A stretch of DNA of 64,000 bases from a virus: IMG/VR virus record IMGVR_UViG_3300020213_000029, positions 1 through 64,000 of that record, one strand, 5' to 3'. The translations under genes were made by a program, and so were the position numbers. The notes beneath the pieces were generated by a model. It saw nothing but the letters and a program-made list of their open reading frames with translations. It searched no databases and had not been told where the DNA came from. Shown piece after piece: positions 39,751-49,100 of this stretch. Position 1 is the stretch's first letter, and every line of letters starts with the position of its first letter.

Positions 39751-40555
39751 AGGCAAGCTACTTCTAATCACGGGCGATGTACATCTTTATACCGAAGACC
39801 GTGACGTGGCATCCAAATGGGCCTCCAAATATATTCACAAAAATCCCGCGCTGGCTTGGATCATTGGCAGGTACGCCGAAGCCGATCAAGCAAACTCAAA
39901 TAAACAAATGTGGTCACTGGCTGATGTACAGGCTACCCACGGGTTGATCCAAAACAGCCCCCTCAACATCTTGCACCGGCCGCACCATATTGTTGGTTCT
40001 TTCGTCGGCACCGAAGTGGTCTACCCGACAGTGGACGGTGCGGGCGACGATAGCGGTCATCCTTATATCGAAGCCCTCGCCGCCTTCTGGAAATACTATT
40101 TCCCGCAAGAATTGAAAGTGGTCGAAGCAGCATACAACGCTGGGCAACTTGCATACAGTATGGAATGCGTGGCTGAAGCTGTGTCCTGTGATGGACCCGA
40201 CGGGTGCGGTGTCGAGTTCACTTACGCCGGGCCGCAATCCAAAACTTACTGCGCCCATCTGAACGATGGAATCTCGGATAAGAAGATGAAAAACCCCCTA
40301 TGGTTGGGAGGTGCATTGATCATGCCTCCGTCGCAGCCTGGGTGGAAAGACGCTAAAGTTTCCGACATGGCGCACGATATTGAACTGGCCGACTTCGTAT
40401 ATGCGTCCCTCCAAGAAGAAGTACCGGCGGGGAATCCGAAGGTTTGGGAGATGCAGATGCTGCAGATCCTTGCGCAATATGGCAAGAAGAAAAAGAAAAA
40501 GAGCGGCAAGAAAATGATGGACGAAAAGTTCGTCCCACCATGGATGAAAAAGTGA
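39728..40555 (+). CDS. candidate capsid maturation protease
   Basis: 275 residues from ATG 39728 with an AGGGGGGAG site. Placed between portal and scaffold, where phages carry the prohead protease. HPYIEALAAFWKYYFPQELK and AYSMECVAEAVSC contain His and Ser in positions plausible for a serine protease, but I cannot confirm a catalytic set. The basic tail (KKKKKKSGKKMM) may bind scaffold. Confidence 0.5.
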   Translation: MTIGIESEGKLLLITGDVHLYTEDRDVASKWASKYIHKNPALAWIIGRYAEADQANSNKQMWSLADVQATHGLIQNSPLNILHRPHHIVGSFVGTEVVYPTVDGAGDDSGHPYIEALAAFWKYYFPQELKVVEAAYNAGQLAYSMECVAEAVSCDGPDGCGVEFTYAGPQSKTYCAHLNDGISDKKMKNPLWLGGALIMPPSQPGWKDAKVSDMAHDIELADFVYASLQEEVPAGNPKVWEMQMLQILAQYGKKKKKKSGKKMMDEKFVPPWMKK

Positions 40556-40636
40556 GTCTAAAGTATTTTAAGGTGACGGTCGAGGAAACTATCAACAAAT
40601 TCTGAGAATCGTTCAATAATTATGAACAGGGGGACG

Positions 40637-41332
40637 ATGATGGAATTAACGGAACTTAAAGCACAGCACGACAAACTGCTTGCTGAAAAACCGGAAGGCC
40701 TCGAACATGATGCCACAACTTGTCCGATATGTACAGAAGACACCGAAGGGGGTGACATGAGCACGAGTAAGACTTATACCCAGGAGGAACTCGATACGGC
40801 GATTGCAGCAGTGGTTGCACCACTACACGCACGAGTCGAAGAGTTGGCAAGCCTGGAACAGGTCAAGGTCGTTGAAGCCAAGGTGGCGGAAGCAGTCGCT
40901 CCTCTGAATGATCAGATTAGTGAACTGCAGAAGACACTCGACGTAGAAACAGCCCGTGCCGAGGCCGCTGAAAAGAATTACAGCGATCTTACGTCAAAGA
41001 TGGAAGCCGATCAAGCTGCAGACACAGCGGCGAAAGAGCGTGAGGCCATCAAGGCTGATCGACTCGCCATTGTCAAAGAAGCGGCTTCTTTTAAAGACGA
41101 ATACATCGAAAGCAACATTGAGCGCTGGACGGATCTTTCCGAAGAAGCCTTCACTGCTTGTGTCGATGATTGGAAAGCCGTAGCGGCCCAGGAGCCTGTC
41201 ACTAAAGATGACAAGGACCTGTTGGCTGTCACCGCCATGAAAGCAGTCCGCGAAGACAAAAAGGACGGGATGTCCAATATGCGGGCACTCGCCATGATGG
41301 CTTTGTCGGGCACAGATATTAAGTCAGCCTGA
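40637..41332 (+). CDS. scaffold protein
   Basis: 231 residues from ATG 40637 (AGGGGG upstream). Acidic coiled coil rich in Ala, Glu and Lys (EQVKVVEAKVAEAVAPLNDQ) with a helical end. Position between protease and capsid genes fits the internal scaffold. The N-terminal CPICTEDTEGGD is an unusual Cys pair. Confidence 0.7.
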   Translation: MMELTELKAQHDKLLAEKPEGLEHDATTCPICTEDTEGGDMSTSKTYTQEELDTAIAAVVAPLHARVEELASLEQVKVVEAKVAEAVAPLNDQISELQKTLDVETARAEAAEKNYSDLTSKMEADQAADTAAKEREAIKADRLAIVKEAASFKDEYIESNIERWTDLSEEAFTACVDDWKAVAAQEPVTKDDKDLLAVTAMKAVREDKKDGMSNMRALAMMALSGTDIKSA

Positions 41333-41341
41333 GGAGGGTAA

Positions 41342-41908
41342 ATGAGCAATTACGGACGCAATTTTGGGTTCCGGGTCCCGCCTTGGCATGGCGACCGCAG
41401 TGGTAAACATTACGCTGTGGCAGCAATTCCTGAGGGCGCCCCGGTTGTTTACAACAACGGCGCTGAAAACGCTCTCGGCTTGATGCCGATGGCGCTAGCG
41501 TCGGCCGCTGCAGCGAAACCGCTGCCCGGTCTCGGTGGTATCGCAGTGTACGAGTTTGCACCGAACGCCTTCGCCGGGGACGACGTGTACTTGACCGATT
41601 ATTCGGACAAGGGCACGATCCCTCTCGGTGCAGCGATTCAAGTGGTGCGAGGCATGGCGAACAAGGTGTGGTTCCGTAACACGGCCGCTTCCACGTTCCT
41701 CGGCCAGCGGGCTTATGCAGGTCGAGTCATGGTTGCCGGTGTGGGTATCGCTACCCCGACGGTGGCTGTGGGCGACATGCTTACGCCGGGCACCGGCAAC
41801 GACAGTGCAGGCTACTGGGCCGAAACGTCCGACACCGCCAAAGCATGGCTCATCGTCACCCGGGTAGAAAATGCCCGTGGTGAAGTCGAAGCAAAGCTCA
41901 ACTTCTGA
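41342..41908 (+). CDS. head decoration or capsid cement protein
   Basis: 188 residues, small residues and Gly/Ala-rich (LGLMPMALASAAAAKPLPGL), beta-rich C-terminus, located just before the major capsid gene. Typical actinophage order supports decoration protein. Not proven by motif. Confidence 0.6.
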   Translation: MSNYGRNFGFRVPPWHGDRSGKHYAVAAIPEGAPVVYNNGAENALGLMPMALASAAAAKPLPGLGGIAVYEFAPNAFAGDDVYLTDYSDKGTIPLGAAIQVVRGMANKVWFRNTAASTFLGQRAYAGRVMVAGVGIATPTVAVGDMLTPGTGNDSAGYWAETSDTAKAWLIVTRVENARGEVEAKLNF

Positions 41909-41924
41909 AAGGGGTGACATAACT

Positions 41925-42872
41925 ATGAAAGAAATGATCGATCTCCTCGGAAGGAATGCCCAAGAGCGAGCAGTCATCAAAGACCTTAAAGCTAAGGTCC
42001 AAGCTGAAGCTGAGGCGAACTGGGAAGATCCCAAATGGCGTCGTGACATGGCTGCGGCTATGACAGAGACCATCTTTTGGGGTTTTGAGCACGAAAACCT
42101 TCTGCCTTTGATGTCGAATGTGGAGAACGTGGGTTGGAATGATCGAGTTGCGATCAAAGAGACTCGTGGACTCCGGGCACACTGGGTTGCTCGTGGCGGT
42201 TATATCGAGAGTTCTGAGCTGCACTCAGAGATCTTTGAGCTGCCCCGGGACACCGTCGGTTTTGCTCTATTCGAATTCGAAGACAAGATCCTCGCCAATT
42301 TCGGTGAGACGCAGTCGAATATCATCCGCCTTGGTATGCAACGTCTCGACGCTGCGATCTATCAGCGGTTCTTCGCCACACTGCAAGCCGCTGTACCTTT
42401 CGGCAACTCATCGTATATTTCCGGTGCGGGCCTCAGCCTTTCTGCTCTTGTAGCAGGATTGCGGTCCGTTCGTGACGCCTCCATGGATGGCAACATCACG
42501 ATCGTCGGTCGGGCCACGATGACAGACCAAATTGTTGACGCAATTATCGGAGCCAATCAAGGCACCGGTTTCTTGCCGCAAACAAATGAGGATCTGCTTC
42601 GTCGGGGCGTGCTCGGAGTTTACCGTGGCGCCAATATCATCACCTTGAAGAACTACAAGGACGATGTCGATGTCTCATACTTCCCAGCCAACGAGTTGTG
42701 GATTATCGGACAAGACGCATCCAAGTTCGCCTACTTCGGTGACCTTAAGTCCAAGGAAATGCTTGAAGGCGACAACTGGTACTGGCATTACAGGACGAGG
42801 CGAGACTTTGGTGGCGTAGTGCATAGGCCTGACCGGATCCGTAGAATCGTGGATACCTCGATTGTTCCATAG
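41925..42872 (+). CDS. major capsid protein
   Basis: 315 residues. VGFALFEFEDKILANFGETQ, then LGMQRLDAAIYQRFFATLQA, and an end with WYWHYRTRRDFGGVVHRPDR look like the HK97-fold capsid of actinophages (E-loop region, spine helix, P-domain). It builds the head shell. Followed by a terminator, as expected for the most abundant protein. Confidence 0.8.
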   Translation: MKEMIDLLGRNAQERAVIKDLKAKVQAEAEANWEDPKWRRDMAAAMTETIFWGFEHENLLPLMSNVENVGWNDRVAIKETRGLRAHWVARGGYIESSELHSEIFELPRDTVGFALFEFEDKILANFGETQSNIIRLGMQRLDAAIYQRFFATLQAAVPFGNSSYISGAGLSLSALVAGLRSVRDASMDGNITIVGRATMTDQIVDAIIGANQGTGFLPQTNEDLLRRGVLGVYRGANIITLKNYKDDVDVSYFPANELWIIGQDASKFAYFGDLKSKEMLEGDNWYWHYRTRRDFGGVVHRPDRIRRIVDTSIVP

Positions 42873-42935
42873 CGCCTGTACTAAATAACTCAGGACTAGG
42901 TACCGATGCACCTAGTATGGAAAATAGTTTAAACA

Positions 42936-42966
42936 GAAAAGGGTCAGCCTTCGGGTTGGCCTTTTT
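42936..42966 (+). terminator. Rho-independent terminator after the capsid gene
   Basis: AAAAGG-x-TCAGCC, loop TTCG, GGTTGGCCTTTTT. Eight pairs including two G-U, with a UUCG tetraloop and T5 tail. Confidence 0.85.
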
Positions 42967-43043
42967 CATATGCTATATAGTTGTTTCTATGTTTAAAGAC
43001 AAGGATCGATTATAATCGTGATGATGATCTGCCTGAAAACGCA

Positions 43044-43080
43044 GAAGAAGGCCAGGCTCGGGGGTGTCCTGGCCTTCTTC
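43044..43080. terminator. 13-bp GC-rich hairpin, possible second terminator
   Basis: GAAGAAGGCCAGG, 11-base loop, CCTGGCCTTCTTC, perfect. A short U-poor tail follows, so it could insulate rather than terminate. It precedes the promoter of the next unit. Confidence 0.55.
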
Positions 43081-43090
43081 CTGTGTAAAC

Positions 43091-43102
43091 GCATGATATA
43101 AT
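43091..43102 (+). promoter_or_regulatory. extended -10 promoter of the tail/connector unit
   Basis: GCATGATATAAT with -10 TATAAT 43097-43102. It restarts transcription after the capsid terminators. ATG 43126 has a GAAAGGA site, so this one is not leaderless. Confidence 0.55.
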
Positions 43103-43125
43103 GTCCGGGACGAAAGGATTTTTTA

Positions 43126-43638
43126 ATGGCAGTCGAGCAATGGAAGAATCAGACACAGAGTACCGCCTTCGTGTTGAAGTTCGACCGGTATCAGAATCTT
43201 ATCTCAGAGCTGGTTTCCCCCGGTAAAACCGTGACCGTTACAAAAGAGGAACGGGAAATCAATCAGGATCGAGCGGCGTTGGACAATTTGGACGTATTCA
43301 AGAACGGCATCCTTTTGCCGGTGAAACTCGTGGACCCCGAGGATGAGCGGGAATTCGCCGAGAACCCGAACCTGATGAGCGAAGACGACTTGCGAAACCT
43401 GCTTAAGCTGAGCAAGCCCGCCTTTGTCAAACGTATCAATGAGATCAGTAACATTTACCCGTTGCTGCGGCTTGACGAGCTGGCCAAAGAGGACGATACC
43501 AAGATCACGGCCGGTGTCTCGCAGGCGCTGGCTGATCGGATCGAAGAGATGACCCCGAAATCTCCCCAGATCAAATCGTTCGCCGACGACGGACCTGTCT
43601 CCGAGGAGTTGCAGAGGCGCCGAGACGTGCGAGGCTGA
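43126..43638 (+). CDS. hypothetical virion-module protein (170 aa)
   Basis: MAVEQWKNQTQSTAFVLKFD, then a charged helical protein with EDELLKLSK-like helices (LRNLLKLSKPAFVKRINEIS). First gene after the capsid promoter, so perhaps a head-completion protein. No family recognised. Confidence 0.55.
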   Translation: MAVEQWKNQTQSTAFVLKFDRYQNLISELVSPGKTVTVTKEEREINQDRAALDNLDVFKNGILLPVKLVDPEDEREFAENPNLMSEDDLRNLLKLSKPAFVKRINEISNIYPLLRLDELAKEDDTKITAGVSQALADRIEEMTPKSPQIKSFADDGPVSEELQRRRDVRG

Positions 43639-43643
43639 CCATA

Positions 43644-43835
43644 ATGCCCGTGCTGCGCCCCCCAATGTCAATAAAAAACACGAATGGGCTCCGTATTATT
43701 ACCGAATACGTGGTGCCTCACGAGTGGGAGAAACGGTTCGTTCTTGTGCAAGCGACCGAAGAATCCACGTCTTGTGTGATCTCTTACCCCGGCCCGAGGT
43801 ACGAACTTTGTCCTCATAACTGGATCATTGTTTAA
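43644..43835 (+). CDS. PxNW-tail small protein (63 aa)
   Basis: MPVLRPPMSIKNTNGLRIIT at the start and YELCPHNWIIV at the end, canonical. This copy sits in the virion operon, far from the others, five bases after the previous gene. Its TAA is one base before the next ATG. Confidence 0.6.
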   Translation: MPVLRPPMSIKNTNGLRIITEYVVPHEWEKRFVLVQATEESTSCVISYPGPRYELCPHNWIIV

Positions 43836-43836
43836 A

Positions 43837-44163
43837 ATGGCCCCCGTCATCCTAAATCCAGAGCGTCATTGGGAATGCCCGTCGTGTGGCTACCAGCATG
43901 TGACCCACGACGCCCGGCCTCATATGCCGACTCATCCGTGCCCCAAATATAACGGATTCTCGGTGCCCCTCTCCGAAGTAACCGGGGAGAAGCTGAAGAA
44001 AAATTCGGTGCGGCATGTTATGAAACATCGAGACGACTATGTCAATAAGGAACTGGTTCGTCTCGGCCCTGACGGCAAACCTATTATGGCGTTGCGCACA
44101 GAACGTTCCGACGGCAGCAACGATACTAGAATATATGCTCCCACTGCACAGCCCGAGAGTTAA
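43837..44163 (+). CDS. zinc-ribbon protein (108 aa)
   Basis: From ATG 43837. CPSCGYQHVTHDARPHMPTH, then PCPKYNGF, gives a CxxC plus His/Cys cluster, a pattern common in actinophage virion-region proteins. Role unknown. Confidence 0.6.
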   Translation: MAPVILNPERHWECPSCGYQHVTHDARPHMPTHPCPKYNGFSVPLSEVTGEKLKKNSVRHVMKHRDDYVNKELVRLGPDGKPIMALRTERSDGSNDTRIYAPTAQPES

Positions 44164-44193
44164 TTTACGGAACTGATATACCGAGGAGATGTC

Positions 44194-44460
44194 ATGGAAT
44201 CTGTGGACTTTTTGCAAAGCGTAGTCGACTATCAACAGCGAATGTTGGACGATGCCGAGAAGGCACACGCCAAAGTTCTCATGAAGTACGCAAAGCATGC
44301 AGCGGTGAAGCTGATTATCGACGAAGAAGTCGCCAACGCAGTCGCCGACGTAGAGAAGACGAAGCAAGAGCTAAGTGCCGCAAAAGCGCAGCTGCTCGCA
44401 GTAAATGATCAACACTCGGCGGCTCGTAACGATCCGGACAGAACAGAAGGTGACATCTAA
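44194..44460 (+). CDS. small coiled-coil protein (88 aa)
   Basis: MESVDFLQSVVDYQQRMLDD, continuous helix to the end (AAKAQLLAVNDQHSAARNDP). An AGGAG site lies upstream. Ends in a TAATG overlap with the next gene. Possibly a chaperone or tail-related helper. Confidence 0.5.
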   Translation: MESVDFLQSVVDYQQRMLDDAEKAHAKVLMKYAKHAAVKLIIDEEVANAVADVEKTKQELSAAKAQLLAVNDQHSAARNDPDRTEGDI

Positions 44461-44930
44461 TGGCATGGGCAAACTCTAAAGTTTTTGCAGTCACAGTCAA
44501 GGATTCTTTGGGCGCGAATATCACTTCGTTTGATATCGAATCGAACACGTTCAAGGCCGCACTATATAATAACACTACGGCTCCTGATAATACGGTTACC
44601 GCTGCGAACACTGCGTATGCGGTCGGCCAGTGGGTTACCGGTAATGAGGTTTCTCAGGCCGGTCAGTGGGCCGTCGGCGGTGTCGCCCTCGCTTCTGTCA
44701 CTTGGGCTCTAGCCTCCGCTACGGTTACCTTTGATGCGGCGGACACCGCTTCGGGTGCTGCAGCGACGCTCGCCAACGTGTATGGCGCTCTTGTGTATGA
44801 CGACACGGTGACTACGCCCGTCGCTGACCAGGGCCTTTGTTACAATTACTTTGGTGGCGTGAACAGTGTGACATCTGGCACGTTGACTGTAGTGTGGAAT
44901 GCTTCGGGGATCGCTGCGTTTGTGTGCTGA
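44460..44930 (+). CDS. structural beta-rich protein
   Basis: 156 residues. MAWANSKVFAVTVKDSLGAN, then FKAALYNNTTAPDNTVTAAN and AYAVGQWVTGNEVSQAGQW, match a widespread phage structural family whose exact role is unclear (minor head or tail protein). No signal peptide. Confidence 0.6.
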   Translation: MAWANSKVFAVTVKDSLGANITSFDIESNTFKAALYNNTTAPDNTVTAANTAYAVGQWVTGNEVSQAGQWAVGGVALASVTWALASATVTFDAADTASGAAATLANVYGALVYDDTVTTPVADQGLCYNYFGGVNSVTSGTLTVVWNASGIAAFVC

Positions 44931-45034
44931 TCTTGGTTGAAGTCCTTCATTAAAGCGGGGGAGACCTAAGATTCAAGTAGGCCTCGTCTCTGCCCGATAA
45001 GAGGATATGAAAAGGTCTCTTGTCGGGGGCATTT

Positions 45035-45139
45035 GTGAATAACCGTTTGAAGGCCGTTTTGGCAGTCGTCGTTGCAGCGACATTGGTCTATATGCCGCTG
45101 GCGTTCGGCGCATCGTCGTCTGATGCCGACTTCAATTAA
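45035..45139 (+). CDS. very small signal-peptide-like protein (34 aa)
   Basis: From GTG 45035 with a CGGGGG site: MNNRLKAVLAVVVAATLVYM, then PLAFGASSSDADFN. A basic N-terminus, hydrophobic core and AFGA-type cleavage site make a secretion signal with a 10-residue mature tail. Ends 13 bases before the alginate lyase gene, which also starts with a signal peptide. Could be a remnant or a leader peptide. Confidence 0.45.
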   Translation: MNNRLKAVLAVVVAATLVYMPLAFGASSSDADFN

Positions 45140-45151
45140 GGAGCGTTCACG

Positions 45152-46162
45152 ATGAAGAAGCGAGTCTTGATTGCAGTTCCAGTAATTATTGCCGCATTCG
45201 CTTTCGGTGTTGGCATTGCATCGTCGAGTACACCCGATCCGCTTGGAACATGCACCGTGCGGTGGCAACTCGATGCGTCAGTGTCAGGCGATCATTCGAC
45301 CAAGACCAAAGGCACCGCGCATTTGACCGAATCGCAATGTGCAGCACTCGTGGGGGGCTCATCGTCGAGCACCACGACAACGACGACGACGAGACCAACC
45401 ACGACGACGACGACGACGAGATCAACGACGACGACGACGACGACGAGATCAACGACGACGACGACGAGACCAACCACCACTTCGTCATCGACAACGGCAC
45501 CCACGGGGACAAGTCCTTCAAACGTGCTTGACCTGCGCAACTGGAAGCTGACATTGCCGGTCAACACATCTCACGAGGGCAACCCTGACGAGATCCGCCA
45601 ACCGGAACTGACGGGGTACTCCAAGGCAGGCGTCTTCGAAGTCGGTCAGGGTGGCGTGGTGTTCACAACTCCCACCAATGGTGCCACCACCGGGGGATCG
45701 AGTTACCCTCGCACCGAACTGCGGGAGATGGCCAATAACGGCACATCGAATGCGTCGTGGTCCTCTACGAGTGGCACGCATTCAATGGCAATTACTCAAG
45801 CGATTACCCACATACCTAACGTGAAGCGCCACCTAGTTGCTGGGCAGATTCACGATTCTGGTGACGACCTGATCGTGATCCGCCTCGAAGGTACCGACCT
45901 TTTTGTTGACCACAACGGTGATCACGGCCCCACGCTCGACACCAACTATCAACTCGGCACGTTCTTCAAGATCGAGTTCCGCGTCGCCAACGGCCATGTC
46001 CTGGTGTTCTACAACGATGTGCAACGAGACGACCTCTCGGTGTCGAAGTCGGGCTTGTACTTCAAAGCAGGCGCGTACCCGCAGTCGAACCCCTCCAAGG
46101 GCGAACCTGCGTCGGCCTATGGTCAGGTCGTGATCACCAACCTCACCGTCACTCACACGTAA
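45152..46162 (+). CDS. secreted PL7-family alginate lyase
   Basis: 336 residues. Signal peptide (residues 1-24), then a short Cys-pair domain, a Thr-rich linker (about 73-120) made from repeated ACG/ACC codons, then the PL7 catalytic domain. RTELREM (187-193), QIHD (232-235) and YFKAGAYPQ (303-311) are the family motifs with catalytic Arg, Gln, His and Tyr. It cleaves alginate-like polyuronates by beta-elimination. The signal suggests export by the infected cell or anchoring, and the location among virion genes suggests a possible depolymerase. GC-rich, foreign-looking. Confidence 0.8.
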   Translation: MKKRVLIAVPVIIAAFAFGVGIASSSTPDPLGTCTVRWQLDASVSGDHSTKTKGTAHLTESQCAALVGGSSSSTTTTTTTRPTTTTTTTRSTTTTTTTRSTTTTTRPTTTSSSTTAPTGTSPSNVLDLRNWKLTLPVNTSHEGNPDEIRQPELTGYSKAGVFEVGQGGVVFTTPTNGATTGGSSYPRTELREMANNGTSNASWSSTSGTHSMAITQAITHIPNVKRHLVAGQIHDSGDDLIVIRLEGTDLFVDHNGDHGPTLDTNYQLGTFFKIEFRVANGHVLVFYNDVQRDDLSVSKSGLYFKAGAYPQSNPSKGEPASAYGQVVITNLTVTHT

Positions 46163-46170
46163 AGTCGCTT

Positions 46171-49100
46171 ATGCCAAGCCGCGGCTATTTTGCTGACAGT
46201 GGTGGTGGCGACACCACCACACAATCAGCGACGGTACAGACCGATCACCGGACGCTGACATTCACCGGTGACGCAAGCTCGACGTATTTGATCATCGGAT
46301 ACGTCGAGTCGCAGGTCGATATCAACGCGGCCCGTGACACGCAGGTCAGGCTGTACGACGACACGGCCGCCGTGTCGGTTTACGACACCAACTTTGAGTG
46401 TCGCTTGACGACGGGTGTCGAGTGGCGGCCGTTGACGTTCGCTTATCTGTTCACGACGACCGGCAGCCCGGTGCCGCAGACATTCAAGTTGCAGCACAAG
46501 TTGGAGTCGACGCTCACCAACGCCGATTCGGTGTGTCGCAACGGTTCGCTTATCGCGTTGAAATTAAACAGCGGGACAGACTTCACTGCGACGTCCGACT
46601 CAGCGGCGACGGCGACGTCGAGCCCTGGAACGTGGACTGACTACACGACATCGTTGACGTTCACCGCTACGTCCGACGACTACCTGATTATCGCTGTTGC
46701 CCGTTGCGCATACTCAGCGACGACGAACGGTGCCCGCATCCGAATGTTGTGCGAGGACACCACGACCGGCGTCGCTGACACCGAGTGGGTTCCGTCGGAT
46801 TCCACGACCAAAGTCACCTATGCGGCGATGGTGAAACGCACACTGACGGCAGGGTCGGTGACGTTCAAGTTGCAGCACTCTCGGGCTGTCGCCGGGTCGG
46901 GCACATCGACGCTCGACTTCGTCCGCTACGTGGCGTTGCGGCTCTCCGATTTCGATTCGACGCAAGTCACGCAAGACACCGGCGCCGACACGACGACGAG
47001 CGCGACGTACGCCGACCTCGGCGACACGCACACGCAGACGTTGACGAGCGGCATCGACTATTTGATGCTCGCCTCGGCGAACTCGACGATCGACACGACT
47101 TCGGTCACGTTCGGTCTGAAAGTCACCGACGGCACCACAACGTTCGCGGAACCTGCGGTGAGTCCAGGTGTCACCGGCAAAGGCTTCGCTGCGGTCGTCC
47201 CGAAGATCATCTCGGGGTCTGGGTCGTCGACGACTCACAAGGTGCAAGGCATCTCTAACGGCACTGCGACACTGACGTTGGCTGAGCATCGCATCGCGAT
47301 GCTGCAAGTCGAAGCCGCGGTCGCCAATGCTGCTGCGCAGCTTGCTACGGCCACTGCCCTTAATCCCAGTGTCGCTACAACGATTCTCGTTAATGCGGGA
47401 GTGGCATCTACGGTAATTACCAGTTCCGACACTACAGTCACAACAGTGGCTCAGGCTTCCGCTGGTGTGGCTTCCATTTCGGTAGCTGCTTATGATGGGC
47501 ATGATACTGTTTTCTTTACTACAGTTCTCGCTTCTGGAACTGCTACAGGCAATAACACAACCAGTACGGCCTCTACCAATACTAATCTTGCAACAGCCTC
47601 TGTAGCTGCTCGGGATGCGACAGCAGCGACGACGGCTGCCACTAACGCCAACGCTGGGGTGCCCTCAGGAACGGTCACCGGCAATAATGCTACTGTTCTC
47701 ATAGCTGTCGTCGCCTCGGCTGGTGTGGCTTCCATTTCGGTAGCTGCTTATGATGGGCATGATACTGTTTTCTTTACTACAGTTCTCGCTTCTGGAACTG
47801 CTACAGGCAATAACACAACCAGTACGGCCTCTACCAATACTAATCTTGCAACAGCCTCTGTAGCTGCTCGGGATGCGACAGCAGCGACGACGGCTGCCAC
47901 TAACGCCAACGCTGGGGTGCCCTCAGGAACGGTCACCGGCAATAATGCTACTGTTCTCATAGCTGTCGTCGCCTCGGCTGGTGTGGCCTCGGTCACTACA
48001 GCGGCATATAGTGCTACGTCGACGATTGTTGCGATCGAAACCACTGCCACTATCACTGCTACGGCCTTCGACGGTACGACCACTACACTCACGGTTACCA
48101 ATGTCCCCGCCGGAGTAGCCTCTCTAGCAGTTCAGGCTAGGGATTCAACTACGAATGTGGGCGCTGGTCAGAATGTGGCGACCACTACAGCTCTCGCCCA
48201 CACTCCTAGCGATTCAATCAGGGCGCTAACCGGTCTCAGCTCGGCAAGTCCGATCGCTTATGATGCTACACAGGTCCCGTCCTCGCATGTCTACGCTGAG
48301 GCGACTACCGCCAGCCCGGCAGCCCTTGGTCTCACGGGAAGTTTACAAGTAAATGCGGAACTGATCTCCGGGACTGGTGTCGCCTACGATGCCACCACGG
48401 TTTCCGTTCCCTACGTCTACGCCAATGCCGGACTGGCGACGGCCAATCCTCTAGGTTATAACGCTTCCGCAAATATTATCGCCGTCGAAGCCGCTTATGT
48501 TGTCCCTACGTCCTACAGCCTCTCAGCTGCCGTCCAAACCGCCACTGCAACCGCTACTGTCAGCCCCATCGCCAACAACATACGGACTTACGTAGCCACT
48601 ACGGCATTTGTTCTCCTCGGAACCTACAATGCCACCGTCGACCTTAATACTAATCCTCTTTTTGGCACTGGCACGGGTAGTGGCATCGACCAAACGGCAG
48701 TGGTCTCCACCAGACCTGATTCGATTCCAGTATCAATAACTGCCTATGACGGTACAACTGACAATAATCTCATTTATTCGTATGCATATGCAGAGGCGGC
48801 TAGTCTCACCGCTAGCGCCGCAAATTCCACTACCAGCGTCGCCTCACGCCCAGATGTAGCGGTCGTTGTTTCGACAGCCTTACCTATCCTGTCTCGCTAC
48901 GTTTCGGCGGGCGCAGCGAGCGTAACAATTGCCGCTCCTGATGGACGTAATGCAATAGCAATGCCCGCCGGACGGGGCACCAGCTCTCCCACGGCCTACA
49001 CGATCACGGCGGTAAATACCGGCGATCACGTCTCCGCCCTGGCACAACCAGCAGAAGTCGTGCTCGGGACATTTAATACCACTACACAAGTCGGCGCCGG

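Noticed and set aside
43044-43080. Definite second terminator after the capsid gene
   Set aside because: The stem is perfect but lacks a U-run. It is listed only as possible.
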